In this document: positions 1 to 5,725 of the stretch, in pieces
How positions within the stretch are numbered: the stretch's first letter is position 1
Layout of the letters: each line of letters opens with the position of its first letter
Source: Alphaproteobacteria bacterium
GTDB lineage: Bacteria; Pseudomonadota; Alphaproteobacteria; RUG11792
Length of the DNA: 6,231 nucleotides
Assembly: GCA_017450545.1 (NCBI GenBank)
Contig: JAFSTL010000050.1
Coordinates: forward strand, 1 to 6,231
Direction of reading: 5' to 3'
Notes under the pieces: generated by a model
The model's database searches: none
The model's input: the letters and a program-made list of their open reading frames with translations, nothing else
Told to the model about the DNA's origin: nothing
Made by a program: the position numbers and the translations under genes

Positions 1-1
1 A

Positions 2-1117
2 AAAGGAATAAGTGTTGAAAACTCTGACGGCGTAATAAATAAGTTCTTTGATGAATATATCTTCAATAGAAAGATAGAGCAAATTTACGGAGGTGCGTAT
101 AAAGAAAATATAGAACGAGCTTTTGCGGACATAAAACAATATTTTAATGAACTAGATTTAATAAATTATATTACAAACAACGAACATTTTAATGAGATTT
201 ATAAGACAAGTCAAATTTGTGTAGACTATGATAAGAATGGGCGAGCAAGAGTAACGATAAATAACAACAAACTATACAGTAAGGGATTAATCTATAAAAT
301 AGATGGAAAAACTAGTTGCAACGATATAGAGCAAATAGAAATAGGAATAGAACGGAATAAAATAAAGAATATTTTGCTATACGATATATATGCTATACGT
401 TATGGAGAAATAGATTCATATATGAATATAAAGCGTGGAAAGGTATATGAATATTATGTATATCCTTACATGAATATACTGTCAAATCAAAACTGTTGGC
501 AAGCTTTACAAAGATTAAACAATGGTAGCCAAATCAGATATATTTCATTATATCCTCAAAAAGAATTGAGAGAAGAGGGAATAAATGTAGGCTGGTATCT
601 AGATTCCGACGAAGTCTACCACCTTGCCTGGATAACGAAAGACGACGTATATCCAAAAAAGTCATGGGTAAACCCTGGCGATATAAAAATCAACATTGGA
701 TATCCCAAAAGTTACACAGGAAAAGAATATACAATAAAAATAGATCCACAATGCATACGAGATCTAACTATAGAAGACTACGGAGACAGAATAAAAAAAA
801 TAGACATAACAGCAGGCGACTCACTAAGTGCATATGACATTTTAGATTTTGAGAAACTAGTTACAAATAGTGATTCAATCAGAAGATTTGACACAAAGCT
901 GTATTTGTATAGATACGATGACTACGGAAACCTAACGCCGGTAACAAAAATAAATAAAATATTTGACAACAATAAAAATCTAGAATATATTGCAAAGATA
1001 CATTCGCTTACAAAAATAGAAGCAACAACAATGTTTGAAAATAATCCCAAGTTACAACCAGTTGAAGTAAAAATTGATAACGAAGAAGAAGCTCACCGTA
1101 ATCTTGGAGGTGATTAG
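2..1117 (+). CDS. Hypothetical protein, C-terminal part (5' end lies outside the window)
   Basis: The frame is open without a stop from base 2 to TAG at 1115-1117, giving 371 visible residues. No convincing start or ribosome binding site was found inside, and the first 124 codons before the TTG at 374 read as normal protein (for example SVENSDGVINKFFDEYIF near the start). I therefore take the start to be upstream of the window. The protein is rich in Ile, Lys, Asn, Tyr and Asp, has few Cys (near QICVDY, TSCND, QNCWQ, DPQCIRD), and has no obvious membrane segment in the visible part. It ends in an acidic tail, NEEEAHRNLGGD. Coding is clearly more AT-rich than in the lipoprotein gene at 2094-2546. 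I do not recognise a family or catalytic motif. It could be a lineage-specific or horizontally acquired protein, perhaps a large secreted or host-directed one, but nothing in the sequence proves this. It is followed by a hairpin, so it appears to end its own transcript. Confidence 0.75.
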   Translation, partial: KGISVENSDGVINKFFDEYIFNRKIEQIYGGAYKENIERAFADIKQYFNELDLINYITNNEHFNEIYKTSQICVDYDKNGRARVTINNNKLYSKGLIYKIDGKTSCNDIEQIEIGIERNKIKNILLYDIYAIRYGEIDSYMNIKRGKVYEYYVYPYMNILSNQNCWQALQRLNNGSQIRYISLYPQKELREEGINVGWYLDSDEVYHLAWITKDDVYPKKSWVNPGDIKINIGYPKSYTGKEYTIKIDPQCIRDLTIEDYGDRIKKIDITAGDSLSAYDILDFEKLVTNSDSIRRFDTKLYLYRYDDYGNLTPVTKINKIFDNNKNLEYIAKIHSLTKIEATTMFENNPKLQPVEVKIDNEEEAHRNLGGD

Positions 1118-1126
1118 CAAAGAGAT

Positions 1127-1162
1127 GAACAAAAGTTGGTCTAGCTAAGCTAGCTTTTGTTC
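1127..1162 (+). terminator. Candidate bidirectional terminator hairpin after the left-edge gene
   Basis: A 9-base arm GAACAAAAG (1127-1135) pairs with CTTTTGTTC (1154-1162). A second nested stem, CTAGC (1141-1145) with GCTAG (1149-1153), closes a 3-base loop. The left side carries a 5-base bulge (TTGGT). It begins 10 bases after the stop codon at 1115-1117. The outer arms give A-rich and T-rich flanks in both directions, but there is no clean run of T after the stem and the stem is AT-rich, so terminator strength is uncertain. Confidence 0.4.
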
Positions 1163-1185
1163 TTAACTGGCATTATCGGTATAAT
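1157..1185 (+). promoter_or_regulatory. Possible sigma70-type promoter left of the insertion sequence
   Basis: A perfect -10 hexamer TATAAT (1180-1185) lies 17 bases after TTGTTC (1157-1162), which matches only the first three bases of the -35 consensus. It points toward the insertion element that starts at 1221 and no intact plus-strand gene follows before 2094. It may be a chance match in AT-rich DNA, or the remnant of a promoter separated from its gene when the element inserted. Confidence 0.2.
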
Positions 1186-1220
1186 GAATGCGTGATATTT
1201 AGAGCGTGGCTTATGATATA

Positions 1221-1234
1221 GGGAGCTTCTAACC
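1221..1234 (+). repeat. Terminal inverted repeat, transposase 3' end of the IS1-like element
   Basis: GGGAGCTTCTAACC matches the opposite end (GGGAACTGCGAAAC read on the minus strand from 1971) at 10 of 14 positions. An ATTGA a few bases further in occurs at both ends with a one-base offset. The stop codon of the transposase pseudogene lies inside this repeat, as is usual for compact IS elements. Confidence 0.55.
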
Positions 1235-1938
1235 TCTAATTGAATAGAGTAATTTCTCATTAAACAACAAAAGCAAAGAAGAGGAAATCATATCCATTGC
1301 TTTTAAATAGCAACCTGTTCGTCGATGAAACCGTGCCAATCTTCGACGTATAACTGAATTTTTACTTTCGACTAAACATGTTGCAGATTTGTTTATTACG
1401 TGCTTACTAGATAATTTTATTTTTTTTGATACGTAAAATTGCTATCGGTACACAATATATTTATCTTAAATTTTTTTTTAATCCTATATGCAAGCTTCCT
1501 AAACGAAAGCAAATCACGTGTCTCCGTCACTTCAAAATCAAGAATTTTGTTTCGGTTTCGGTCAACAGCAAGCCACACATAGACTCTGTGTTGTTTTTTT
1601 ACAGTATGTAAAAGTTCGACCATCTCTAGTATTTCTACGTATTCGAGGTTTGGGGATACAGTTGCTTTTGCAATTTATTCTCCTAAAATTTTTGCATAAT
1701 TTCTGATCCATTTTATTATTAATGGATTTGGGACACCTGTTAGTCGCTCCAGCACCATGATGCCACCGCCCTCCAAATACCCCTTTAATACTCTCAACCG
1801 AGTGCTTATGCTATATTTGTATCGTTGATCATTTTCTCTAGTAGTTTTTTCGCATCTTTTACACTTATACCTCCGTATACCTTTTATTATTCCGTCTTTA
1901 CTTAATTCTTTGCATCCACAATACCTACATTTTACCAT
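1229..1938 (-). pseudogene. IS1-family transposase pseudogene (InsA+InsB type, DDE)
   Basis: The minus-strand reading starts with ATG at 1938-1936. The first part (1938-1675) has a CxxC...CxxC zinc finger (KCRYCGCKE, YKCKRCEKTTRE) and an HTH region (LERLTGVPNPLIIKWIRNYA), as in InsA. A TAA at 1677-1675 interrupts the frame; the same frame then continues with IAKATVSPNLEYVEILEM and KKQHRVYVWLAVDRNRNK, the InsB catalytic part. Where IS1 has E-M-D-E, this copy has E-M-V-E, so the first catalytic Asp is lost. The second Asp (CTDSNF) remains. At the 8-A run on the minus strand (about 1422-1429 on the plus strand) the frame ends, but a different frame carries on with SATCLVESKNSVIRRRLARF, including the catalytic Glu, down to TAG at 1231-1229. 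At least three inactivating lesions are therefore present, and the protein cannot be functional without read-through. The identification rests on motif comparison with IS1 InsA/InsB from memory. Confidence 0.85.
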
Positions 1939-1957
1939 AAATTTGTCTCAATCTTTT

Positions 1958-1971
1958 GTTTCGCAGTTCCC
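1958..1971 (-). repeat. Terminal inverted repeat, transposase 5' end of the IS1-like element
   Basis: Read on the minus strand from 1971 this is GGGAACTGCGAAAC, partner of the repeat at 1221-1234. It lies 19 bases upstream of the transposase ATG, a normal distance for an IS end carrying the transposase leader. Confidence 0.55.
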
Positions 1972-1976
1972 AATCG

Positions 1977-2000
1977 TAGCACATTTTTTTTATTGTGCTA
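1977..2000. repeat. Perfect 7-bp inverted repeat with T-rich loop
   Basis: TAGCACA (1977-1983) and TGTGCTA (1994-2000) are perfect inverted copies around a 10-base T-rich spacer. It lies just outside the IS end and about 55-80 bases upstream of the operon's -10 element. There is no T tract after the stem, so it is a poor terminator; an operator for an unknown regulator is possible. Confidence 0.4.
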
Positions 2001-2024
2001 TATTCAGGCAAGGGGGTCACGAAC

Positions 2025-2058
2025 TTATACACAACGGTTTCCTTGCGACGGTGTATAA
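2025..2058. promoter_or_regulatory. Pair of facing DnaA-box-like sites upstream of the dnaA operon
   Basis: TTATACACA at 2025-2033 is an exact match to the classical DnaA box TTATNCACA on the plus strand. The minus strand of 2050-2058 reads TTATACACC, one mismatch at the last base. Together they form an 8-bp perfect inverted repeat (TTATACAC at 2025-2032, GTGTATAA at 2051-2058) with an 18-base spacer. The right-hand site overlaps the TATAAT at 2054-2059 and the left-hand site covers the expected -35 region. Binding by DnaA here would be expected to repress the operon, as known for dnaA autoregulation in other bacteria. Two boxes are too few to call an origin. Confidence 0.5.
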
Positions 2059-2059
2059 T
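2031..2059 (+). promoter_or_regulatory. Likely promoter of the lipoprotein-dnaA-glpT-mtaB operon
   Basis: A perfect -10 hexamer TATAAT lies at 2054-2059, 34 bases ahead of the first gene's ATG at 2094. At 17-base spacing the -35 position (2031-2036, ACAACG) does not match TTGACA, so the promoter may depend on an activator or be weak. It is the only good plus-strand candidate in the 122-bp gap, and the genes downstream are packed without further room for promoters. Confidence 0.5.
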
Positions 2060-2093
2060 AATAGGAAGTGGGTTTTTGTGTTGGATTTAAGTG

Positions 2094-2546
2094 ATGAATT
2101 TTCAAAAAGCTTTGGTTGCGACTGCGTTCGCGATCGTATTATCTGGGTGCGGTTCTGATTTTTCCGGAAATCGATACGATCAGGCGCAGGTTGGAGAAGT
2201 TTCGCAGACAACCAATGGTGTCGTGATTTCGCTTAGACGCGTTGAATTGAAGCCGGATACATCGATTGCTGGGACTGCTTTGGGGGCAGCTGGAGGCGCA
2301 CTTTTGGGCAGTATGATTGGCGGAGGCAAACAGAAGCTGTTGACCGGCGCGGCTGGTGCAGTTGCGGGCGGAGTTGCTGGAAATGCAATAGCGTCACGTG
2401 CAGAAGATGGAATTGAATACACGGTGAAGTTGGATAACGGGTCGGTCGTGACGATTGCGCAAGGAACGTCACCGGCGATTTCAGTTGGACAAAAAGTGTA
2501 TATAGTTCACAGCCAAAAAGGACGTAGCCGAGTTGTCCCGCAATAA
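2094..2546 (+). CDS. Glycine-zipper outer-membrane lipoprotein, SlyB/Pcp-like
   Basis: From ATG 2094 the product is 150 aa. It has a lipoprotein signal peptide with a Lys near the N-terminus, a hydrophobic core (ALVATAFAIV) and the lipobox LSGC, giving acylated Cys19. Gly at +2 does not signal inner-membrane retention, so an outer-membrane site is likely. Residues about 60-100 form a glycine-zipper membrane domain (GTALGAAGGALLGSMIGGG, then GAAGAVAGGVAGNAIASR), followed by a small beta-rich C-terminal domain (IEYTVKLDNGSVVTI, GQKVYIV). This order is typical of the SlyB/Pcp/17-kDa antigen group, which helps stabilise the outer membrane. A stop at 2088-2090 rules out an earlier start; GTG at 2091 would add one residue, and ATG is preferred. 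No strong Shine-Dalgarno is visible. The gene is more GC-rich than its neighbours. It is first in the operon and overlaps the next gene by 14 bp. Confidence 0.8.
   Translation: MNFQKALVATAFAIVLSGCGSDFSGNRYDQAQVGEVSQTTNGVVISLRRVELKPDTSIAGTALGAAGGALLGSMIGGGKQKLLTGAAGAVAGGVAGNAIASRAEDGIEYTVKLDNGSVVTIAQGTSPAISVGQKVYIVHSQKGRSRVVPQ
2516..2522 (+). promoter_or_regulatory. Ribosome binding site supporting the TTG start at 2533
   Basis: AAAAGGA inside the end of the upstream lipoprotein gene lies 10 bases ahead of TTG 2533. The frame is closed by TAG at 2503-2505, and no ATG or GTG occurs between that stop and the signal peptide, so TTG is the only usual start. Confidence 0.55.
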
Positions 2547-3036
2547 AATAAAAATTGCAATTTTGGCAATACTTGCCACGAGCGCTTTGGTTGCTTGCAG
2601 TAATTTGATTCCGGCTTCGCTTGTTTGGTTGAAGGTCGTCGATTTTGAAGTAGATCCGCAAGCTAACCGTGGTGCTTCGTTTGTGTGCCACATAACTGTG
2701 GCTTATTCGCAAGATTTGTTTGATAAATTAAGCGGAATGAAGGATGCGAAGGTGTATTTTGAAAACGTATCTTCTTTGAAGAAGACATATAAAGACAATA
2801 TAGAGTTATTTCAATACGATTTAATTCCGGGGAAAAATCAAATAAATAAGCAAATCAAGTTGCGGTCGTATACAAAGGCGAAAGGGGCGTTTATTTTCGC
2901 AAAATACACAACTCCAGGAAAATATATGGAGAATATAGGATTGGCACGTGAGCTAACAGTGAGATTTTTGCCTAATAAGATGGAACTGCATTCAGATATA
3001 AGTTTAGAAAAATTGACCGATGCAAAAAGGAAATAG
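2533..3036 (+). CDS. Small lipoprotein, possibly TssJ-like (type VI secretion)
   Basis: The 167-aa product starts at TTG 2533. It has a basic N-terminus (SRNKIK), a hydrophobic stretch (IAILAILATSALV) and lipobox LVAC with Cys22 followed by Ser, consistent with an outer-membrane-anchored periplasmic lipoprotein. The mature part looks like a single beta-sandwich: strand-like WLKVVDFEVDP, then FVCHITVAYSQDLFDKL, KDAKVYFEN, a YDLIPGKN turn, GAFIFAKYTTPGKY, and a final strand LTVRFLPNKMEL. This order (Asn/Gly-rich loop, 'VxVAY..DLF..L', a PGxN turn, an 'A.YTTPGK' strand, a last L.V.F..N.M.L strand) resembles TssJ, the lipoprotein that ties the T6SS membrane complex TssL-TssM to the outer membrane. 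The resemblance is from memory and weak. TssJ genes usually sit with other tss genes; none is seen here. Without a search it is safest to call it a lipoprotein of unknown function. It overlaps the upstream gene by 14 bp and ends 3 bp before dnaA. Confidence 0.75.
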   Translation: MSRNKIKIAILAILATSALVACSNLIPASLVWLKVVDFEVDPQANRGASFVCHITVAYSQDLFDKLSGMKDAKVYFENVSSLKKTYKDNIELFQYDLIPGKNQINKQIKLRSYTKAKGAFIFAKYTTPGKYMENIGLARELTVRFLPNKMELHSDISLEKLTDAKRK

Positions 3037-3039
3037 AGC

Positions 3040-4380
3040 ATGATGGATAAAACAAGCGAAAATTTGAAACAAATTTGGAACGAAGCCTTAGAAGATGTAA
3101 AGAAAGCAATAGGTTCAAGCGATTATGAGACTTGGATTTCTAAGCTCTATTTGATAGAAATAGATGATGACACAGCCAAGATTTCCGCACCAACAAAATA
3201 CATTGGTGATAATGTCAGTTGGCGATATGCTGACATTATTGTGAAAGCGCTGAATTCAAGCGGTTGCAATATAAGTTATCTGAATATAGATGCTTATGAT
3301 AATAATAATGTTGAGATAATTGAAAAGTCAGATAAGAAAACTCCTAAGAACTTAGCTAGTATGACGATTTTGGACAAAAAGTTTACGTTTAAAAATTTTA
3401 TCGTGGGCAAACCGAACGAATTCGCATACGCTGCGGCTATGCGAGTTGCAGAATCGGATACTCCCGCATTTAACCCTTTGTTCTTGTATGGCGGTGTTGG
3501 TCTCGGAAAGACGCATTTGATGCACGCTATTGCTTGGCATATAAAAGAAAGTCATCCAGAAAAAAGCTTTATATATCTTTCTGCAGAAAAATTTATGTAT
3601 CTATTTATAAAGTCACTTAGATATAAAGATGCAATGTCCTTTAAAGAAATGTTCAGAAATGTTGATGTTTTGATGATTGATGATGTTCAATTTATTGGTG
3701 GTAAAGACACAACACAGGAAGAGTTTTTCCATACATTTAACGAATTGGTCGATAATAATCGACAAATCATACTTTCTGCAGATAAATCACCATCAGATTT
3801 AGATGGTATGGAAGAGCGGTTGCGATCGCGTCTGGGATGGGGGCTGGTTGCAGATATACACCCGACAAACTATGAGCTGAGGTTAGGAATTTTGCAATCA
3901 AAAGCTAAGAAACACAAAGTAAAAATTCCAAATGAAGTTCTTGAATTTTTATCAATGAAAATTACCTCAAACATACGTGAACTAGAAGGGGCATTAAATA
4001 GAGTTGTTGCGCATGCAACATTGGTTGGCAAAACCATAACAATTGATATGGCAAGCGATGTATTGAGAGATTTGTTGCGTTCTAACGAAAAATATATTAC
4101 AATGGACTTGATTCAACGAAAGGTGTGTGAGTTTTATAACATAAAGTTGAGTGATTTGACTTCTGCAAAGCGACAAAAGGCTATTGCGACAGCGCGACAT
4201 GTTGCGATGTATTTGGCGAAACAGTTGACGACTAAATCGTTGCCGGATATAGGACGTAATTTTGGCGGAAAGGATCATTCGACGGTAATACATGCGGTTA
4301 AAAAAGTTAAGGAGAATATTGCAAAAGATCGTGAGTTTGCAACAAATCTCGAAATACTGACTAAGTCTATTGAAAATTAA
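3040..4380 (+). CDS. dnaA: Chromosomal replication initiator protein DnaA
   Basis: The 446-aa product is a complete DnaA, an AAA+ ATPase that binds DnaA boxes and opens the origin. Domain I spans about residues 1-85 (IWNEALEDVKKAI, YETWISKLYLI), and a short linker domain II follows. Domain III starts near 110 with the N-linker motif FTFKNFIVGKPNEFAYAAA. It has Walker A GGVGLGKTH (K157, T158), Walker B VLMIDDVQF (D214, D215), sensor 1 LSADKSP (245-251), box VII MEERLRSRLGWG with the expected arginine finger R264, and sensor 2 NIRELEG with R313. Domain IV holds the DNA-binding signature FGGKDHSTVIHA (D412, H413, S414, T415). All key residues are present. ATG 3040 follows AAAGGA (3026-3031) at suitable spacing; ATG 3043 is an alternative. 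Several motifs (VGKPNEF, SADKSPSD, GLVADIHPTNYELRLGIL) are of the alphaproteobacterial kind. The gene is mid-operon, preceded by a lipoprotein gene and followed by a transporter gene, not by dnaN. DnaA-box-like sites lie upstream of the operon. Confidence 0.98.
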   Translation: MMDKTSENLKQIWNEALEDVKKAIGSSDYETWISKLYLIEIDDDTAKISAPTKYIGDNVSWRYADIIVKALNSSGCNISYLNIDAYDNNNVEIIEKSDKKTPKNLASMTILDKKFTFKNFIVGKPNEFAYAAAMRVAESDTPAFNPLFLYGGVGLGKTHLMHAIAWHIKESHPEKSFIYLSAEKFMYLFIKSLRYKDAMSFKEMFRNVDVLMIDDVQFIGGKDTTQEEFFHTFNELVDNNRQIILSADKSPSDLDGMEERLRSRLGWGLVADIHPTNYELRLGILQSKAKKHKVKIPNEVLEFLSMKITSNIRELEGALNRVVAHATLVGKTITIDMASDVLRDLLRSNEKYITMDLIQRKVCEFYNIKLSDLTSAKRQKAIATARHVAMYLAKQLTTKSLPDIGRNFGGKDHSTVIHAVKKVKENIAKDREFATNLEILTKSIEN

Positions 4381-4384
4381 GGAG
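4379..4384 (+). promoter_or_regulatory. Strong ribosome binding site overlapping the dnaA stop
   Basis: AAGGAG begins in the last two bases of the dnaA TAA (4378-4380) and lies 5 bases ahead of ATG 4390. It fixes the transporter start and suggests translation of the two genes is coupled. Confidence 0.7.
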
Positions 4385-4389
4385 CTTGA

Positions 4390-5724
4390 ATGACGTTTTT
4401 AAGAAAGAGGAACAAATCTCAATATTCTGATAGTTGCAACAAAGTGTTTGGATATTGGCGATTTAGAACGATGTATTCCATTATGATTGGATATGCAGCT
4501 TTTTATTTGGTTAGACAGAATTTTTCTATAGCAATACCAGCGATTTGCTCTGATTTACATATTACGAAATCTGATATAGGGATTGTTATTTCAATAGCGG
4601 CTATCTTATATGGCATCGGTAAATGCTTTTTCGGAATGGTGGGAGACAGGTATAGCGCACGTTACGTTATGACAAGCGGATTATTGCTTTCTGCGTTTGT
4701 GAATATTTGTATGGGATTTAGCTCAATTATCCCTATGTTTGCAATATTCTGGGCGTTAAATTATTGTTTTCAATCGATGGGGTGGCCTGCATGTGCTAAG
4801 ATGCTAACGCATTGGTATAGCCCGACAGAGATAGGAACAAAGTGGGCTTTGTGGAATACTTCTCATCAATTCGGAAGCGCTTTAATAGTTTCAATTGCCC
4901 CATATATACTGATGCACTTTGGCTGGCGGTATGTTTTCTTTATTCCAAGCATTGTAGCAATACTTGTTGCTGGTTTTGTGTTTAATAGACTGCGTAATAC
5001 TCCGGAATCTTTGAATTTGCCTTCAGTAGAAAAGATGACCGGTATAGCTTCAATTGATCAAAGTGAGAAATGGAAAGCCGAAGGAGAAATGCATTTGAGC
5101 TACAAAGAAACGTTGAAAATGGCTCTTGGAAATAAGTTAGTCTGGTATGTTGGATTAGCTAATTTGTTTGTATATATTTGTCGCATGACATTTTTGAACT
5201 GGGGACCTACTTTGCTTTTAGAGTCAAAGGGTAGCAGTTTAGCTGGGGCCGGTTTCCAGATGGTGGCATTCGATATAGCAAGTATGTTCGGTGGTCTATG
5301 CGCTGGATATATTTCAGATAAAGTGTTTAAGGGGAGACGAGGTCCCGTATCCTCAATGTGTATGATAATATTGTGCATATTGGTTTCAATATTATGGATA
5401 GTTCCCAAAGATTCACATGTGATAAGCTCAGTTTGTATGTTGGGAATAGGATTTTTGATTTCGGGTCCACAAATATTGATTGGCGTTGCAGCGGCTGATT
5501 TTGCCTCGAAGCGAGCTGCAGCGACTGCTTCTGGCTTCACTGGAACGCTTGGATACGCGGGAACCGCAATCGCTGGATTTGGCGCTGGGTGGCTTGCCGA
5601 TAATTGCGGATGGAATTATGTTTTCATTGCAACTATGATATCTGCATGTTGTGCATCAGTGTTTTTGCTATTAACTTGGAATAAGCGGTCAAAAGTGTTA
5701 AGTGATGCAGAGAAAAAAGCATAA
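4390..5724 (+). CDS. MFS organophosphate:phosphate antiporter, GlpT/UhpT family
   Basis: The 444-aa product has the length and layout of the major facilitator OPA group (GlpT about 450 aa): roughly twelve hydrophobic segments with a hydrophilic loop near residues 205-240. Family landmarks are clear: GYAAFYLVRQNF with R42 (R45 of E. coli GlpT), YGIGKCFFGMVGDR with K78, FQSMGWPACAKMLTHWYS, WNTSHQFG with H159 (H165 of GlpT), FVYICRMTFLNWGPT with Y262 and R265 (Y266/R269 of GlpT), GYISDKVFKGRRGP, GFLISGPQILIG, and AAATASGFTGTLGY. The two arginines that bind the phosphate group in GlpT are kept, so the likely reaction is exchange of inorganic phosphate for glycerol-3-phosphate or a sugar phosphate across the inner membrane. 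The exact substrate (GlpT, UhpT or PgtP type) cannot be decided from sequence alone. For a host-dependent bacterium this would allow uptake of host phosphorylated metabolites. The gene lies 9 bp after dnaA and 1 bp before mtaB. Confidence 0.9.
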   Translation: MTFLRKRNKSQYSDSCNKVFGYWRFRTMYSIMIGYAAFYLVRQNFSIAIPAICSDLHITKSDIGIVISIAAILYGIGKCFFGMVGDRYSARYVMTSGLLLSAFVNICMGFSSIIPMFAIFWALNYCFQSMGWPACAKMLTHWYSPTEIGTKWALWNTSHQFGSALIVSIAPYILMHFGWRYVFFIPSIVAILVAGFVFNRLRNTPESLNLPSVEKMTGIASIDQSEKWKAEGEMHLSYKETLKMALGNKLVWYVGLANLFVYICRMTFLNWGPTLLLESKGSSLAGAGFQMVAFDIASMFGGLCAGYISDKVFKGRRGPVSSMCMIILCILVSILWIVPKDSHVISSVCMLGIGFLISGPQILIGVAAADFASKRAAATASGFTGTLGYAGTAIAGFGAGWLADNCGWNYVFIATMISACCASVFLLLTWNKRSKVLSDAEKKA

Positions 5725-5725
5725 T

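Larger units (their letters stand above)
1221..1971 (-). mobile_element. Degenerate IS1-family insertion sequence
   Basis: The element is defined by a decayed IS1-type transposase read on the minus strand (1229-1938) and by imperfect terminal inverted repeats that both begin GGGA-CT-C-AA. The left end reads GGGAGCTTCTAACC from 1221 on the plus strand; the right end reads GGGAACTGCGAAAC from 1971 on the minus strand. The resulting length of 751 bp fits the IS1 family (IS1 itself is about 770 bp). Bases just outside the two ends (ATGATATA on the left, AATCGTAG on the right) do not form a target-site duplication, so the copy is old, rearranged, or the ends are off by a few bases. With a broken transposase it should not move by itself. 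It separates the left-edge gene from the dnaA operon. Confidence 0.75.

Noticed and set aside
374..1117. A complete 247-aa gene starting at TTG 374
   Set aside because: The same frame is open back to base 2 with normal-looking protein and there is no ribosome binding site before 374, so this is an internal part of a longer gene.
1118..1228. tRNA or other structured RNA gene in the gap after the left-edge gene
   Set aside because: No T-loop GTTCRA motif with matching acceptor stem was found, and the only clear structure is the AT-rich hairpin after the stop codon.
1320..1348. CGTCGA/TCGACG hairpin as terminator of a small RNA in 1190-1350
   Set aside because: It lies inside the readable C-terminal part of the transposase pseudogene, in codons matching ARFHRR, and has a 17-base loop; coding explains it better.
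1426..1706. Plus-strand open frames at 1426-1611 and 1518-1706
   Set aside because: They are antisense to the transposase reading, have no ribosome binding site and show no recognisable protein features.
1972..2093. Chromosomal replication origin oriC
   Set aside because: Only two DnaA-box-like sites occur, there is no clear AT-rich unwinding tract with box cluster, and they overlap a promoter; promoter control is the simpler reading.
2180..3041. Minus-strand open frames opposite the two lipoprotein genes
   Set aside because: They are shadows of well-supported plus-strand genes and show no protein-family features.
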